Made by a program: the position numbers and the translations under genes. A stretch of 64,000 nucleotides of DNA from the NCBI RefSeq assembly GCF_014636865.1, contig NZ_BMER01000001.1, positions 186,001-250,000 on the forward strand. Direction: 5' to 3'. The DNA comes from Parapedobacter pyrenivorans. Lineage in GTDB: Bacteria > Bacteroidota > Bacteroidia > Sphingobacteriales > Sphingobacteriaceae. Below, piece after piece: positions 8,978 through 17,178 of the stretch. The number at the start of each line of letters is the position of its first letter. The stretch's first letter is position 1. The notes below the pieces were generated by a model. The model was given only the letters and a program-made list of their open reading frames with translations. It was not told the origin of the DNA and made no database searches.

Positions 8978-10246
8978 TTAACCTTTTTGGGGTACTAGAC
9001 GAATAGCTCGTATAGTCAGTGAACGGTTATCTGCATTGGTAGGCATAATCATCAAATTATGTTCCCCGGCTCTAATCGTTATTGTCCCCACAACTGCATT
9101 ACGAAACTTACCGTTTCCATCGGATTTTCCAAGCAAGATCACTTGTTCCTCTCCATCCACAATCAATTTCATGTCCTTACCGACTTCATGATCAGCCACC
9201 GACCATTCCACTTCAATCTGATAGGTGGTCGGTGTCGGAACACGAACACTCCAAACAACGGTGTCCTTATCCGTCCAATTCCCAAAAGCTTTCCGATCCG
9301 TAATGTATTCAATTTGGGGTCCGTAGGCCCTACCCAATGCGGCTTTCAGGTTTATGCATCCTTGGGTATCTCCGATAACTGCCAATGGTTTATTGTGCAA
9401 CAGTCGACCATCGGTCCGAACCTTTTCCACATAGGTCGCAACCTCTCCAACGGGAGCCATCCATATTTCCCCATGCGCGCTGACATATTCGCATAAATCC
9501 TCCAAAAACTTCAATCGCGTGGTCTGCGACGTATGTTCCGGCTGTGTGTCATGGCCTGCTAACACAAGCCATAAGCCTCTTTGCCGGGCCTCGTTTATCA
9601 TGGGGAGTATCGCTTCAAAATCGATATCATCCATACTTATCCCAGTTATTTCCGCCAAATCACAATAAAGCGGATCTACGGGAGCTTCATCGAGCCAGCC
9701 CCGCCCTGTGGTAAAGAGCTTTGCCACTACCGAAGCATAACTTTTCTTCCCTTCACCCCTCCCAATTTGTGTTTGCCCACACGGATAAGCAAAACTTATC
9801 GGCGTTACGCCCAGCAACTGTTCGATCTGCCGATTAGTCGATAATAACTCGTCTTCCATGCTTTTGAGTGTGTATTCTTCCAGTGGTTTGTAGGGCTCCT
9901 GCCGTATCCACCAGAAGTTTTCAGTACAGGGATGCAGGGAAGTGTGATTTCCAATCTCGTGGCCGCTCGATAATGCTGCTTTCCATTCGTCCAAACTCGC
10001 TTCAATCATATGCGGATGCACGTAAAATGTCGCACCCACACCATAACGGTTAAGCAACGGGATGCCATATTTTAAAACTGTCGGACGGGAATCGTCAAAC
10101 GATATGCTTACCGCAAATTGTTTTCCTTCGGGCCACATGAATTCTTCCTGCCCCCTCAGCAAATAAGGTACGCAGAAGCCAACAAGTGTTAATATGAATA
10201 CCTGTTTTGACATCACCGATTGTAAATTAAATCGCTTCGTTTTCAT
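8978..10246 (-). CDS. Secreted polysaccharide deacetylase (CE4) with C-terminal beta domain
   Basis: 422 residues. After the signal peptide the NodB-like domain starts at FAVSISFDDSRP (catalytic/metal Asp pair at about 51-52), followed by GHEIGNHTSLHP (metal His at about 96 and 101), SFAYPCGQ and LVLAGHDTQ. This is a CE4 enzyme that removes N- or O-acetyl groups from a polysaccharide in the periplasm or outside the cell. Residues about 300-422 form a separate beta-rich module (GPQIEYITDRKAFG, VEWSVADHEVGKD), possibly carbohydrate-binding. The same module recurs in the miniature paralogue at 5266-5931. ATG at 10213 gives a shorter signal peptide. Confidence 0.88.
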   Translation of the reverse strand: MKTKRFNLQSVMSKQVFILTLVGFCVPYLLRGQEEFMWPEGKQFAVSISFDDSRPTVLKYGIPLLNRYGVGATFYVHPHMIEASLDEWKAALSSGHEIGNHTSLHPCTENFWWIRQEPYKPLEEYTLKSMEDELLSTNRQIEQLLGVTPISFAYPCGQTQIGRGEGKKSYASVVAKLFTTGRGWLDEAPVDPLYCDLAEITGISMDDIDFEAILPMINEARQRGLWLVLAGHDTQPEHTSQTTRLKFLEDLCEYVSAHGEIWMAPVGEVATYVEKVRTDGRLLHNKPLAVIGDTQGCINLKAALGRAYGPQIEYITDRKAFGNWTDKDTVVWSVRVPTPTTYQIEVEWSVADHEVGKDMKLIVDGEEQVILLGKSDGNGKFRNAVVGTITIRAGEHNLMIMPTNADNRSLTIRAIRLVPQKG

Positions 10247-10292
10247 TAAAATTAGTGGTTATTGATTTAATACTAGTTAATAATAGGTCTAC

Positions 10293-10436
10293 TCAACCAA
10301 ATAGTTCGTCACCGAGATGAACCACATCTTGTTCTGTTGCCACGTACATATGCTTCCCGTCGACAGTTAGAAATGCGACAAAACCCTCCCGCGTGATCTG
10401 TTGTTCCAAGTACGATTTCATATAGTTGCCGTCCAT
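10293..10436 (-). CDS. Possible small protein (47 residues), unrecognised
   Basis: A 47-codon minus-strand frame starts at ATG 10436 and stops with TGA at 10293-10295, inside a 252-bp gap. The product is soluble and slightly acidic, begins MDGNYMKSYLEQQ and ends DVVHLGDELFG. The last residues resemble the VFHLGSEL near the C-terminus of the nearby NagA, but the rest does not align, so the likeness is probably chance. It could be a real small gene or a decayed remnant. No family is recognised. Confidence 0.3.
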   Translation of the reverse strand: MDGNYMKSYLEQQITREGFVAFLTVDGKHMYVATEQDVVHLGDELFG

Positions 10437-10498
10437 ATGTTTACCTATTTAAGCATGAAAAGTGTAGCACCTTTTCAACCGCTTATTCTAATTTTTAA

Positions 10499-11857
10499 CT
10501 ATATCGCTTGCTTGATTTCCGATGCGTATTTGTGTATCCGTTTAATCGCCTCTGCAATCTGTTCCATGTCTCGCCGCATGCCAAGCAGCGTATTTTGCAT
10601 GAGCCAAACAGCCTGTTCACTGACCAGTATATCGTTTTGAGGACATTCGCTACTTTCTAACCATTGTTTCATCCGACGTTTGCCATAAATTTTCAGATAG
10701 TGTTTATTTGAAGCCAGCGCTTGTACATATTCACTTTTGTTCATTGGGCCGTATCCGCGTCCGCAGACTAGTCCTTCGGCGGCTAGGGCTCCAATGAATT
10801 GCTCACGATCCAATCCATCGAAATGTTCTTTGAGGTACCTAAACATAAAAATGTGGTAGGCACTCATCGTTGTTCCTTCGTAGAGCTTTGCCGGTACAAT
10901 GCCCGGAATATCTTTGAGCATACTATCCAAATACATAGCATTTTCATGTCTCCGTCGAGCTTGGTCTTCCAAGCGTGTCATCTGTGCCAACAACAAACTG
11001 CTTTGGAATTCCGTAATCCGCAAATTAGTCGACCGTGTGCCCACGCGATCGCGGTAAGATTTGTCTATGCCTTCCTGCACTTGATGATGGAATGATGTAC
11101 AAGCTCGAAAAAAATTGGGATCGTTCGTTACCACGGCCCCACCTTCACCACTATTGAGGTTCTTCGATGATTGAAAGCTGAATGCACCAGCCAGCCCATG
11201 ATTACCTACTTTACTCCCGCGCCATTCCGCCATATGCGCCTGGCATGCGTCTTCCACGATCGGTACCCCCGTTCGTTGGCTGATCTCCTTAAACTTATCC
11301 AAATCAACAGGTGTGCCGCCAAGATGTACAGGCATCATTGCTCGGGTATTTCTTGTTATAGCAGCATCTACTTTTGTGGCATCTATCTGCGACGACTCCA
11401 GATCGGTATCGACAAAAATCGGTAAGGCATGATTCAACACAACGACATTATAGGTAGCGATAAATGTATATACTGGAATAATCACTTCATCACCAGGCCC
11501 CACATCCAATGCGCCCATAATAGCTGTCAGCGCGGCCGTGCCACTTGAAACGCCTAACGCGTGATTCACACCCAACAAGTTAGCGTACTCCCGCTCGAAC
11601 TGTTGGGTGACACTTCCGGTCAACCTACCCCAACGGCTACTCTGCAGCACATCCAGCAACGCCTTCCCCTCTCGATTGTCGTAAATGGGCCAAGAGATTG
11701 CTGAGCCAGTATAGGCTTTCGTGCCCCCCAGTACTGCTGGTTTGCCATCGCCTAATGCACTGAATGACAACGTAGGCAGGCCGGCCAGTACCATACCGGA
11801 CCCAATCATTCCTGCATTCTTCAAAAATTCGCGTCGTTTCAATTTGTCATCCATCAT
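10499..11857 (-). CDS. Tat-exported DegT/DnrJ/EryC1/StrS-family PLP aminotransferase, copy 1
   Basis: 452 residues. A twin-arginine signal (KRREFLKNAGMIGSGMVLAG) opens the protein. The rest is a full DegT-fold enzyme: GVSSGTAALTA, PVYTFIATYN, VEDACQAHMAEW (PLP-nitrogen Asp near 203) and FSFQSSKNLNSGEGG with the Schiff-base Lys near 232. Family members transaminate keto sugars. Export of a folded PLP enzyme by Tat is consistent with pre-loading of cofactor, but a periplasmic sugar aminotransferase is unusual. By eye it is about nine-tenths identical to the copy at 26428-27789. It is paired with the ceramidase-like gene upstream. Confidence 0.87.
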   Translation of the reverse strand: MMDDKLKRREFLKNAGMIGSGMVLAGLPTLSFSALGDGKPAVLGGTKAYTGSAISWPIYDNREGKALLDVLQSSRWGRLTGSVTQQFEREYANLLGVNHALGVSSGTAALTAIMGALDVGPGDEVIIPVYTFIATYNVVVLNHALPIFVDTDLESSQIDATKVDAAITRNTRAMMPVHLGGTPVDLDKFKEISQRTGVPIVEDACQAHMAEWRGSKVGNHGLAGAFSFQSSKNLNSGEGGAVVTNDPNFFRACTSFHHQVQEGIDKSYRDRVGTRSTNLRITEFQSSLLLAQMTRLEDQARRRHENAMYLDSMLKDIPGIVPAKLYEGTTMSAYHIFMFRYLKEHFDGLDREQFIGALAAEGLVCGRGYGPMNKSEYVQALASNKHYLKIYGKRRMKQWLESSECPQNDILVSEQAVWLMQNTLLGMRRDMEQIAEAIKRIHKYASEIKQAI

Positions 11858-11991
11858 CTTGTTGTTAGTAATAATTCCAAAATTTTAAGCCTACCCATAT
11901 GTTCACAAACATCAAAAACACAGTCTGGAACCAGCAATATTGCATTAAACATGCATAAGAGTTTGTCCATGACGATAACCATCACGAAGTG

Positions 11992-13350
11992 CTATTTAAG
12001 CGATCGCTCCAGTTGGTCACACGCTTCATAAATCAGGGATTCGATAGCTGGATCCCATTTTGCAGGTAAGCCGTAAGCCCGTTGTGCCGAATCGCCCTCG
12101 TATCCTCCTTCATCGATGATTCGTGCAGTCGGTATATACCCCATTACATCATTATTATAGCCGAACACAAAAGCATCCCAACCATATTTCTCCTTCAGGC
12201 CCACAGCGTAGTCCACAACTACCTCTCCGGCCAAACCGAAAATCAGTTGTTCACCAAGCTTCCAAAGCTGCACGGGATAAGGATACGACGTATCCAAAGT
12301 CTCACCCCCTTGGATACGACCTATTAATCGGTTCGCCCACCGGGAGTAATAGCCGTGGTTTCCATCGCTCGTTACGACCGCCTGTAGGTCGGAAATAGAA
12401 GGCGAAGGTGAAAACGGCAGTGCGATTTCGCAGTACGTTGTCTGCAGAGTTGGCTGCAACAGTTTCATCTCATCAGTTTCAACAACGGCTTCCACAGCTG
12501 CCGCCAGCTCCTTGCCATACTGTCTGGCCAATGCCGTAGACCCCCGGGGCAAGGGGTTCTGGTCTCCTCCTGTGCCCTGGAAAAATAATGCTACCGCTCC
12601 TTCATAGACACGTTCGAGTTCCAGTTGGGCAAAACCCGGAAAATCACCGGACCATTCGTAGCCATCAAGCGTTGTCGGATGGCATGAATACGCGAAAAGT
12701 ACGGCTGCTATCCGGTCGTTTTTAACGACCTTCAAAACGGGGACCGCATGATCACTAGGCCCCTTGATTTCCGTCAACTTATGCAAATCCGCCGCACTAT
12801 TCTTGCGACGATTTACTTGGAAACGGGTTACTCCGATGCCTGAATAAAGGGTTGCCGCCTCCAAATCCATAAATGCATCAGCCACCACTTGGACAACACA
12901 CTCGCCCAACCATTGGGTATACCGATCGACTTTTGCTTGCTCGGCCGCGTCGAAGGAATACGCATCGATCAACGCACCGGTTAAGACCGGTCCCGAATGC
13001 GTATGAGAACTGTTTAACATGATATTGGCATCGGAAACACCAAAGCGTTCGCGAAGTTCCTGTTTGACGGACGACGAAAGTTCTTGAGTGAACCCAAGTA
13101 TATCCGCCGCAACCATAACTGCTTGGGCGCCCTGGGCGTCTTCAAGTACCACAGCCTTAGCCCACAATTCATGTTGCTTTCCTTCGGCAGGTTTCGTCCT
13201 TGCCGAAAACCCAGCCATCCACATGGTCTCTCCAGGTGTGATGACCGCTTTAGCAACCCCTACCTTCCAACCTGTTTCGGCAGATTTAGCAACTGTAAAC
13301 AAATCCGAAAGCATCAATGCCAACAAACAATAGAAAAAATAACGCAACAT
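11992..13350 (-). CDS. Secreted neutral/alkaline ceramidase-like hydrolase, copy 1
   Basis: 452 residues from ATG 13350; the longer frame from 13395 would add Asn-rich residues before the signal peptide. Ceramidase N-terminal-domain marks are VGVAKAVITPGETMWMAG, LNSSHTHSGPV, YSCHPTTLDGYEWSG and LAGEVVVDY, which supply plausible zinc-binding His/His/Glu positions. The family's nucleophile hexapeptide GDVSPN is replaced by GDQNPL, so the catalytic Ser is absent. It is therefore probably a metal-dependent hydrolase of another amide or ester rather than a true ceramidase. It lies between the Gfo-type oxidoreductase and DegT copy 1. Confidence 0.83.
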   Translation of the reverse strand: MLRYFFYCLLALMLSDLFTVAKSAETGWKVGVAKAVITPGETMWMAGFSARTKPAEGKQHELWAKAVVLEDAQGAQAVMVAADILGFTQELSSSVKQELRERFGVSDANIMLNSSHTHSGPVLTGALIDAYSFDAAEQAKVDRYTQWLGECVVQVVADAFMDLEAATLYSGIGVTRFQVNRRKNSAADLHKLTEIKGPSDHAVPVLKVVKNDRIAAVLFAYSCHPTTLDGYEWSGDFPGFAQLELERVYEGAVALFFQGTGGDQNPLPRGSTALARQYGKELAAAVEAVVETDEMKLLQPTLQTTYCEIALPFSPSPSISDLQAVVTSDGNHGYYSRWANRLIGRIQGGETLDTSYPYPVQLWKLGEQLIFGLAGEVVVDYAVGLKEKYGWDAFVFGYNNDVMGYIPTARIIDEGGYEGDSAQRAYGLPAKWDPAIESLIYEACDQLERSLK

Positions 13351-13442
13351 AATCTTACAATTATTTATCAGACAAGAATTATTGATGTTCAACAAATTGT
13401 GGCTTTGCCATCATCCATAAATATCTCATTTATCGATCTGCC

Positions 13443-14471
13443 TTAACCCTTTATGTCTGCCAGACTCACGGCATCACCACCCTTCGCACGACTTTGTTGT
13501 GCCGCCTCCATAAATGCCACTAATTCCAACGTTTCATCCGGATCTACGGGTGACACTCCGGTTGTAAAAAATTGGGCAACGTTTTCTAATAACTTCACGT
13601 AGCTGCCGCTTGTTCCCAATTCTGTGACACCATTTGCACCGAACGCTCGCCCGCCGAATACCGCTGGTCCACTCCGTAGTCCCCTGAATGATCCCAATCT
13701 CCCACCAGTCCACCTACCCACTACGATTTCGGCGTCTGGCAGGTATAGCCTTTGTACAGATTCACATCCTCTTCCCATTACTGCAAATAACATTTCGACA
13801 CCATGGATTGCATACCAGAATAAATCAGGATGGGAAGGCTCAATAAACGCCGGGCTATACGTTTCTGCACCAAGGACATCCCCAATTTCTCCATTTATCA
13901 CTTGTTCCACATTGAGTGCATATCGCAACGAGGAAGTAGAAAATACGGGGACGTCTAGCCGATCCGACTCCTCAAAAATCGCCCAAGCATCGGCATAAGA
14001 GGCAGCGATTGGTTTATCAATAAATAACGGCAGACGCGACTGAATCACTTCCTTAGCCTGTTGGAGGTGGAGTCGCCCATCATTAGTCTCTAATAAAATC
14101 ACATCCACTTTGCGCAGTAATTTGGCAATCGAGTCCACGATTTCGACTCCTATATTTTTCATCTGCTCGGTAATTGCCGGTATTCGTTCAACACTCGTTT
14201 TGACCGTTTGGCTCCCGTATGGATACGCCGCCACCACCCGATACCCCTGAAATGCTGGATTTGGGTCAGAAGCATTCAACAATTCCGTGAATGCAATGCT
14301 GTGAGAGGTATCCAAACCGATGATTCCAACTCGCTTACCACGCTCAACCCAACGACTATACGCCCGATGGCCGGTCGCGGGGATGCAAATCCTTGTCGCT
14401 GTCGAGATAACAGCCATCTTCCTAATGAATGCTCTTCTTCCCAACATGGTCAATATGTTTTGTTTATGCAA
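13443..14471 (-). CDS. Tat-exported Gfo/Idh/MocA-family oxidoreductase
   Basis: 342 residues. The N-terminus RRAFIRKMAVISTATRIC has a twin-arginine pattern. It is followed by a Rossmann start KRVGIIGLDTSHSIAFTELL, a deviant form of the usual GxGxxG dinucleotide motif. Further marks are PLFIDKPIAASYADAW (the EKP-like block, here DKP) and the C-terminal substrate domain. Such proteins oxidise or reduce sugar hydroxyls with tightly bound NAD(P), which suits folded export by Tat. It may supply the keto sugar used by the neighbouring DegT enzyme or DUF1080 hydrolase (inference). ATG at 14447 is an alternative start. Confidence 0.78.
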   Translation of the reverse strand: MHKQNILTMLGRRAFIRKMAVISTATRICIPATGHRAYSRWVERGKRVGIIGLDTSHSIAFTELLNASDPNPAFQGYRVVAAYPYGSQTVKTSVERIPAITEQMKNIGVEIVDSIAKLLRKVDVILLETNDGRLHLQQAKEVIQSRLPLFIDKPIAASYADAWAIFEESDRLDVPVFSTSSLRYALNVEQVINGEIGDVLGAETYSPAFIEPSHPDLFWYAIHGVEMLFAVMGRGCESVQRLYLPDAEIVVGRWTGGRLGSFRGLRSGPAVFGGRAFGANGVTELGTSGSYVKLLENVAQFFTTGVSPVDPDETLELVAFMEAAQQSRAKGGDAVSLADIKG

Positions 14472-14555
14472 AAAGGCCGATTTACTTGAATACGAGAAAT
14501 AAAAAATAGAGACACCAGCATATAATGGTAAAACATATGAATCATATTAATTAAT

Positions 14556-15953
14556 TTACAGGCGCGCTTCCCCGCTTGGAATCTTGATTTGTACCGGTTG
14601 GCCGAGTGTACCCGCCGGGTTGACCGGATGTTGCCATAACTCGCCCTGATCCGTTTTGGCTAATAAATCATCTCCCTGTACGGTAACCGCTACTACGTTG
14701 CTCCAATTCTCCGCCACAAGTTGCCTGGTCCCGGCCGTGTTGCCGGTAACCGGTATACGCCATAGTCTACCATCTGCTGTCTTTCCAAAAATATTCGAGC
14801 CGCTGGCCGCCAATAGGGTATACTGATCCCACGGATCATTGCCGACGATTTCGTTGACGACTCCGGAGAAGTTTTCAGCTGCATCCACACCGTATCGATA
14901 AAGTGTCGGCGAAGCCGCAAGCCTTGCCATCACATCTCCCTGAAATGGGAACAATACATCAAAGGCATCCCAACCCCCAACACCAATCTGCGCCTGGTCG
15001 GTAAAAGCCACGTTTACGTGATCAAAATTATACCTGAATACACCTGCAATACTCTTGTACCAACCGATCAGCGTGTTGCGGTTGGTAAATACCGTTTCGA
15101 AAATTGTCCATCCATTACCGATCTGGGTCGGGAGGTTGTAATTCATTTCGTCGCCCGACGTGTTGGCCGTTGAACGGTAAAGGTTACCGTTATTGTGCAC
15201 AAACATCAACGAGCCATGATTGCCGAACACGAAGCGGTAGTCGTTCCAATTCAGCCAAGTGTAACCATATGCAATCGTTTCGAAATCCGTGTAAAATGTA
15301 TCCAACGCCGTGGCTTCAGGAAGAAACACGGATCGGAGCTTAAAGTCGGCAGCTAATGGAATATTCTCCAGCAACGTTGTTTCTGCTGTCTTATCTATCC
15401 ATACCTCCACCAACGTTCCGTCTGCATCGGTGTATATTAACTCGTTGCGGACGAGGGATTCATCGGCGGGAATCCAGTTAAGTAATCGATCATTGCCAAA
15501 TCGGGTGCTTGCACGGAAGGCGCGAGATAGCAATTCGCTTTGATACTGCGATCCATACACCCTGCCTATGGCTTCGGCTTTTACCGATGTATTTCCATCC
15601 GCATCAAACGTGTAAATTTCAAAATGATAAGTTCCTTCCGCCATGTTGTCAAGCATCAATCGAACGGTGTCAACACCCGTAGCGCGCTGAAAGTCGCGAA
15701 TGATGGAGTCCCGTCGATTATTCCAATACACCTTGTATTTACTGATCTTGGGATCTGATGTAAAGAGCCAGCTTAATTCGAGCCGGTTTACACCGCCCCT
15801 GGTGCTGATGGAGTCTGCTTTGCCCGTGTATGTAATCTCTCCGGACCCCACAAATTGCTGATGTACATCGTCCCATTTTCCACATCCCGCGATAATCATC
15901 ATAGCAGCTGTCAGTGCTATAAAGACAAACCTATTAGTTGATTTACGTTTCAT
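14556..15953 (-). CDS. DUF4998 surface lipoprotein with C-terminal tachylectin-2-like propeller
   Basis: 465 residues with lipobox IIAGCGKWDD. Residues about 25-225 carry DUF4998 (GVNRLELSWLFTSDPKISKY) and fibronectin-like strands. Residues about 235-465 contain repeats such as IGNGWTIFETVFTNRN and IGVGGWDAFDVLFPFQGD, spaced about 45-50 residues. They closely follow the tachylectin-2 blade pattern (IGxGGWxxFxxLFF). Tachylectin-2 is a GlcNAc/GalNAc-binding lectin, so this protein may present bound amino-sugar polymer to SusC/SusD at the cell surface. Binding is inferred. It is the last of the four outer-membrane genes after SusC, SusD and the DUF5000 protein. Confidence 0.78.
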   Translation of the reverse strand: MKRKSTNRFVFIALTAAMMIIAGCGKWDDVHQQFVGSGEITYTGKADSISTRGGVNRLELSWLFTSDPKISKYKVYWNNRRDSIIRDFQRATGVDTVRLMLDNMAEGTYHFEIYTFDADGNTSVKAEAIGRVYGSQYQSELLSRAFRASTRFGNDRLLNWIPADESLVRNELIYTDADGTLVEVWIDKTAETTLLENIPLAADFKLRSVFLPEATALDTFYTDFETIAYGYTWLNWNDYRFVFGNHGSLMFVHNNGNLYRSTANTSGDEMNYNLPTQIGNGWTIFETVFTNRNTLIGWYKSIAGVFRYNFDHVNVAFTDQAQIGVGGWDAFDVLFPFQGDVMARLAASPTLYRYGVDAAENFSGVVNEIVGNDPWDQYTLLAASGSNIFGKTADGRLWRIPVTGNTAGTRQLVAENWSNVVAVTVQGDDLLAKTDQGELWQHPVNPAGTLGQPVQIKIPSGEARL

Positions 15954-15988
15954 TACCTTGAGCTTAATTAGTTACCATTTCATGATCA

Positions 15989-17170
15989 TCAACGATTGGG
16001 GTTCTGGCCCCAAAGGGTGATTTCATGTAACAATATATTCTCCGAGCCACCCCATGTTTTGATGGTTTTAAATCGGATGTACCGGTAGGTATCGGTTTCC
16101 AGTGGAAAATCATACTCTTCGCCGGCTACAGCATAAGCCGTATCTTCGTTGGTGAAGGCCGTTCCCGGAAGGCCGGATGGCTTGATGGATTCCGCTTGTA
16201 GTAGCAGCGTCCAATTGTCCCAGCCACCATCTGCCGGTGGATCATTGCTACCCCAGATCTCGAACGTTTTGGGGTTCCCCAATCCATACTGGTAACCAAA
16301 GGTATATTGATTGACCTTCATCCTGCTGATTTTTAGCGGCTTCCTTAAATCAACGGTGAAATGGTTAGGCAGTGGCGGAGTAGGGATGTTACCGATAAAG
16401 TAATCCACATTGGCTAAAGAGCCGTCCCACAATTTATCCAGCGTCAGTCCATATGCGCCTTCCCAGGCGTCACCAGGCAAATGCAAGGCTAGCCAATCTT
16501 TTTCGAACTGCTCTTCGTAATAGGGTGTAAGCATTAATTTCAATGTATCAGATAGGTTTTCCCACTTGTCAGCGAGCACAAATGCGAACTCCATCTCTTC
16601 CGGTTCCAATCCCCGTACGGAGTAATTACGGTATTTCGCTTTGGTATAAAGGCGATCGTAGACGGTCCATGCACCTTGATCATCCTTGAGAAGCGTGTAT
16701 AAGATGTACTCATTTTCCGGATCGTTAAAGACTTGAACGTTCACCCCGCCGAAATCCTCCCGTATCTGCAAGGAGTCAAAGACGGTACTGATTGGTGCTG
16801 TCAACGGCTTGATGGTCGCACTTACCGGATTTGATTTGACTTCCGACCGATTCACAGAATACAAATCGATCTGATATTCACCCTCGACGGCAAATCCCTC
16901 CAACTCCACGAAGTTTTTATATAACGAAGACTTTACCGTCCGTTTCTCCCCGGATTCATGCGACGCAAATACGGCTTCCACATACGAGAAATCCTTATCA
17001 GGAGGCAACGTATACGAAATCCTGGCTCCGCCCGGGAGATTTTCGACCTGAATATTCTGCACCGGATTTGGTTTACCATCAGTAGTAACCAGCGGTGTAT
17101 TTTCCAATTCATTACACCCTGATACTGTCAATAATATCACGATGGAAAAAGCAAGAAACTGTTTCATCAT
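15989..17170 (-). CDS. DUF4959/DUF5000-type surface lipoprotein with discoidin-like C-terminus
   Basis: 393 residues from MMKQFLAF at 17170; the longer frame from 17185 overlaps the SusD stop and has no signal-like start. The lipobox is LTVSGCNE. Fibronectin-like strands (VENLPGGARISYTLP) form the N-terminal DUF4959-like part. The C-terminal 150 residues (MKVNQYTFGYQYG, FEIWGSNDPPADGGWDNW, YRYIRFKTIKTWGG) form a galactose-binding/discoidin fold as in DUF5000. These are typical accessory glycan-binding lipoproteins encoded next to SusD. It begins 8 bp after the SusD stop. Confidence 0.82.
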   Translation of the reverse strand: MMKQFLAFSIVILLTVSGCNELENTPLVTTDGKPNPVQNIQVENLPGGARISYTLPPDKDFSYVEAVFASHESGEKRTVKSSLYKNFVELEGFAVEGEYQIDLYSVNRSEVKSNPVSATIKPLTAPISTVFDSLQIREDFGGVNVQVFNDPENEYILYTLLKDDQGAWTVYDRLYTKAKYRNYSVRGLEPEEMEFAFVLADKWENLSDTLKLMLTPYYEEQFEKDWLALHLPGDAWEGAYGLTLDKLWDGSLANVDYFIGNIPTPPLPNHFTVDLRKPLKISRMKVNQYTFGYQYGLGNPKTFEIWGSNDPPADGGWDNWTLLLQAESIKPSGLPGTAFTNEDTAYAVAGEEYDFPLETDTYRYIRFKTIKTWGGSENILLHEITLWGQNPNR

Positions 17171-17178
17171 TCTAAGAA

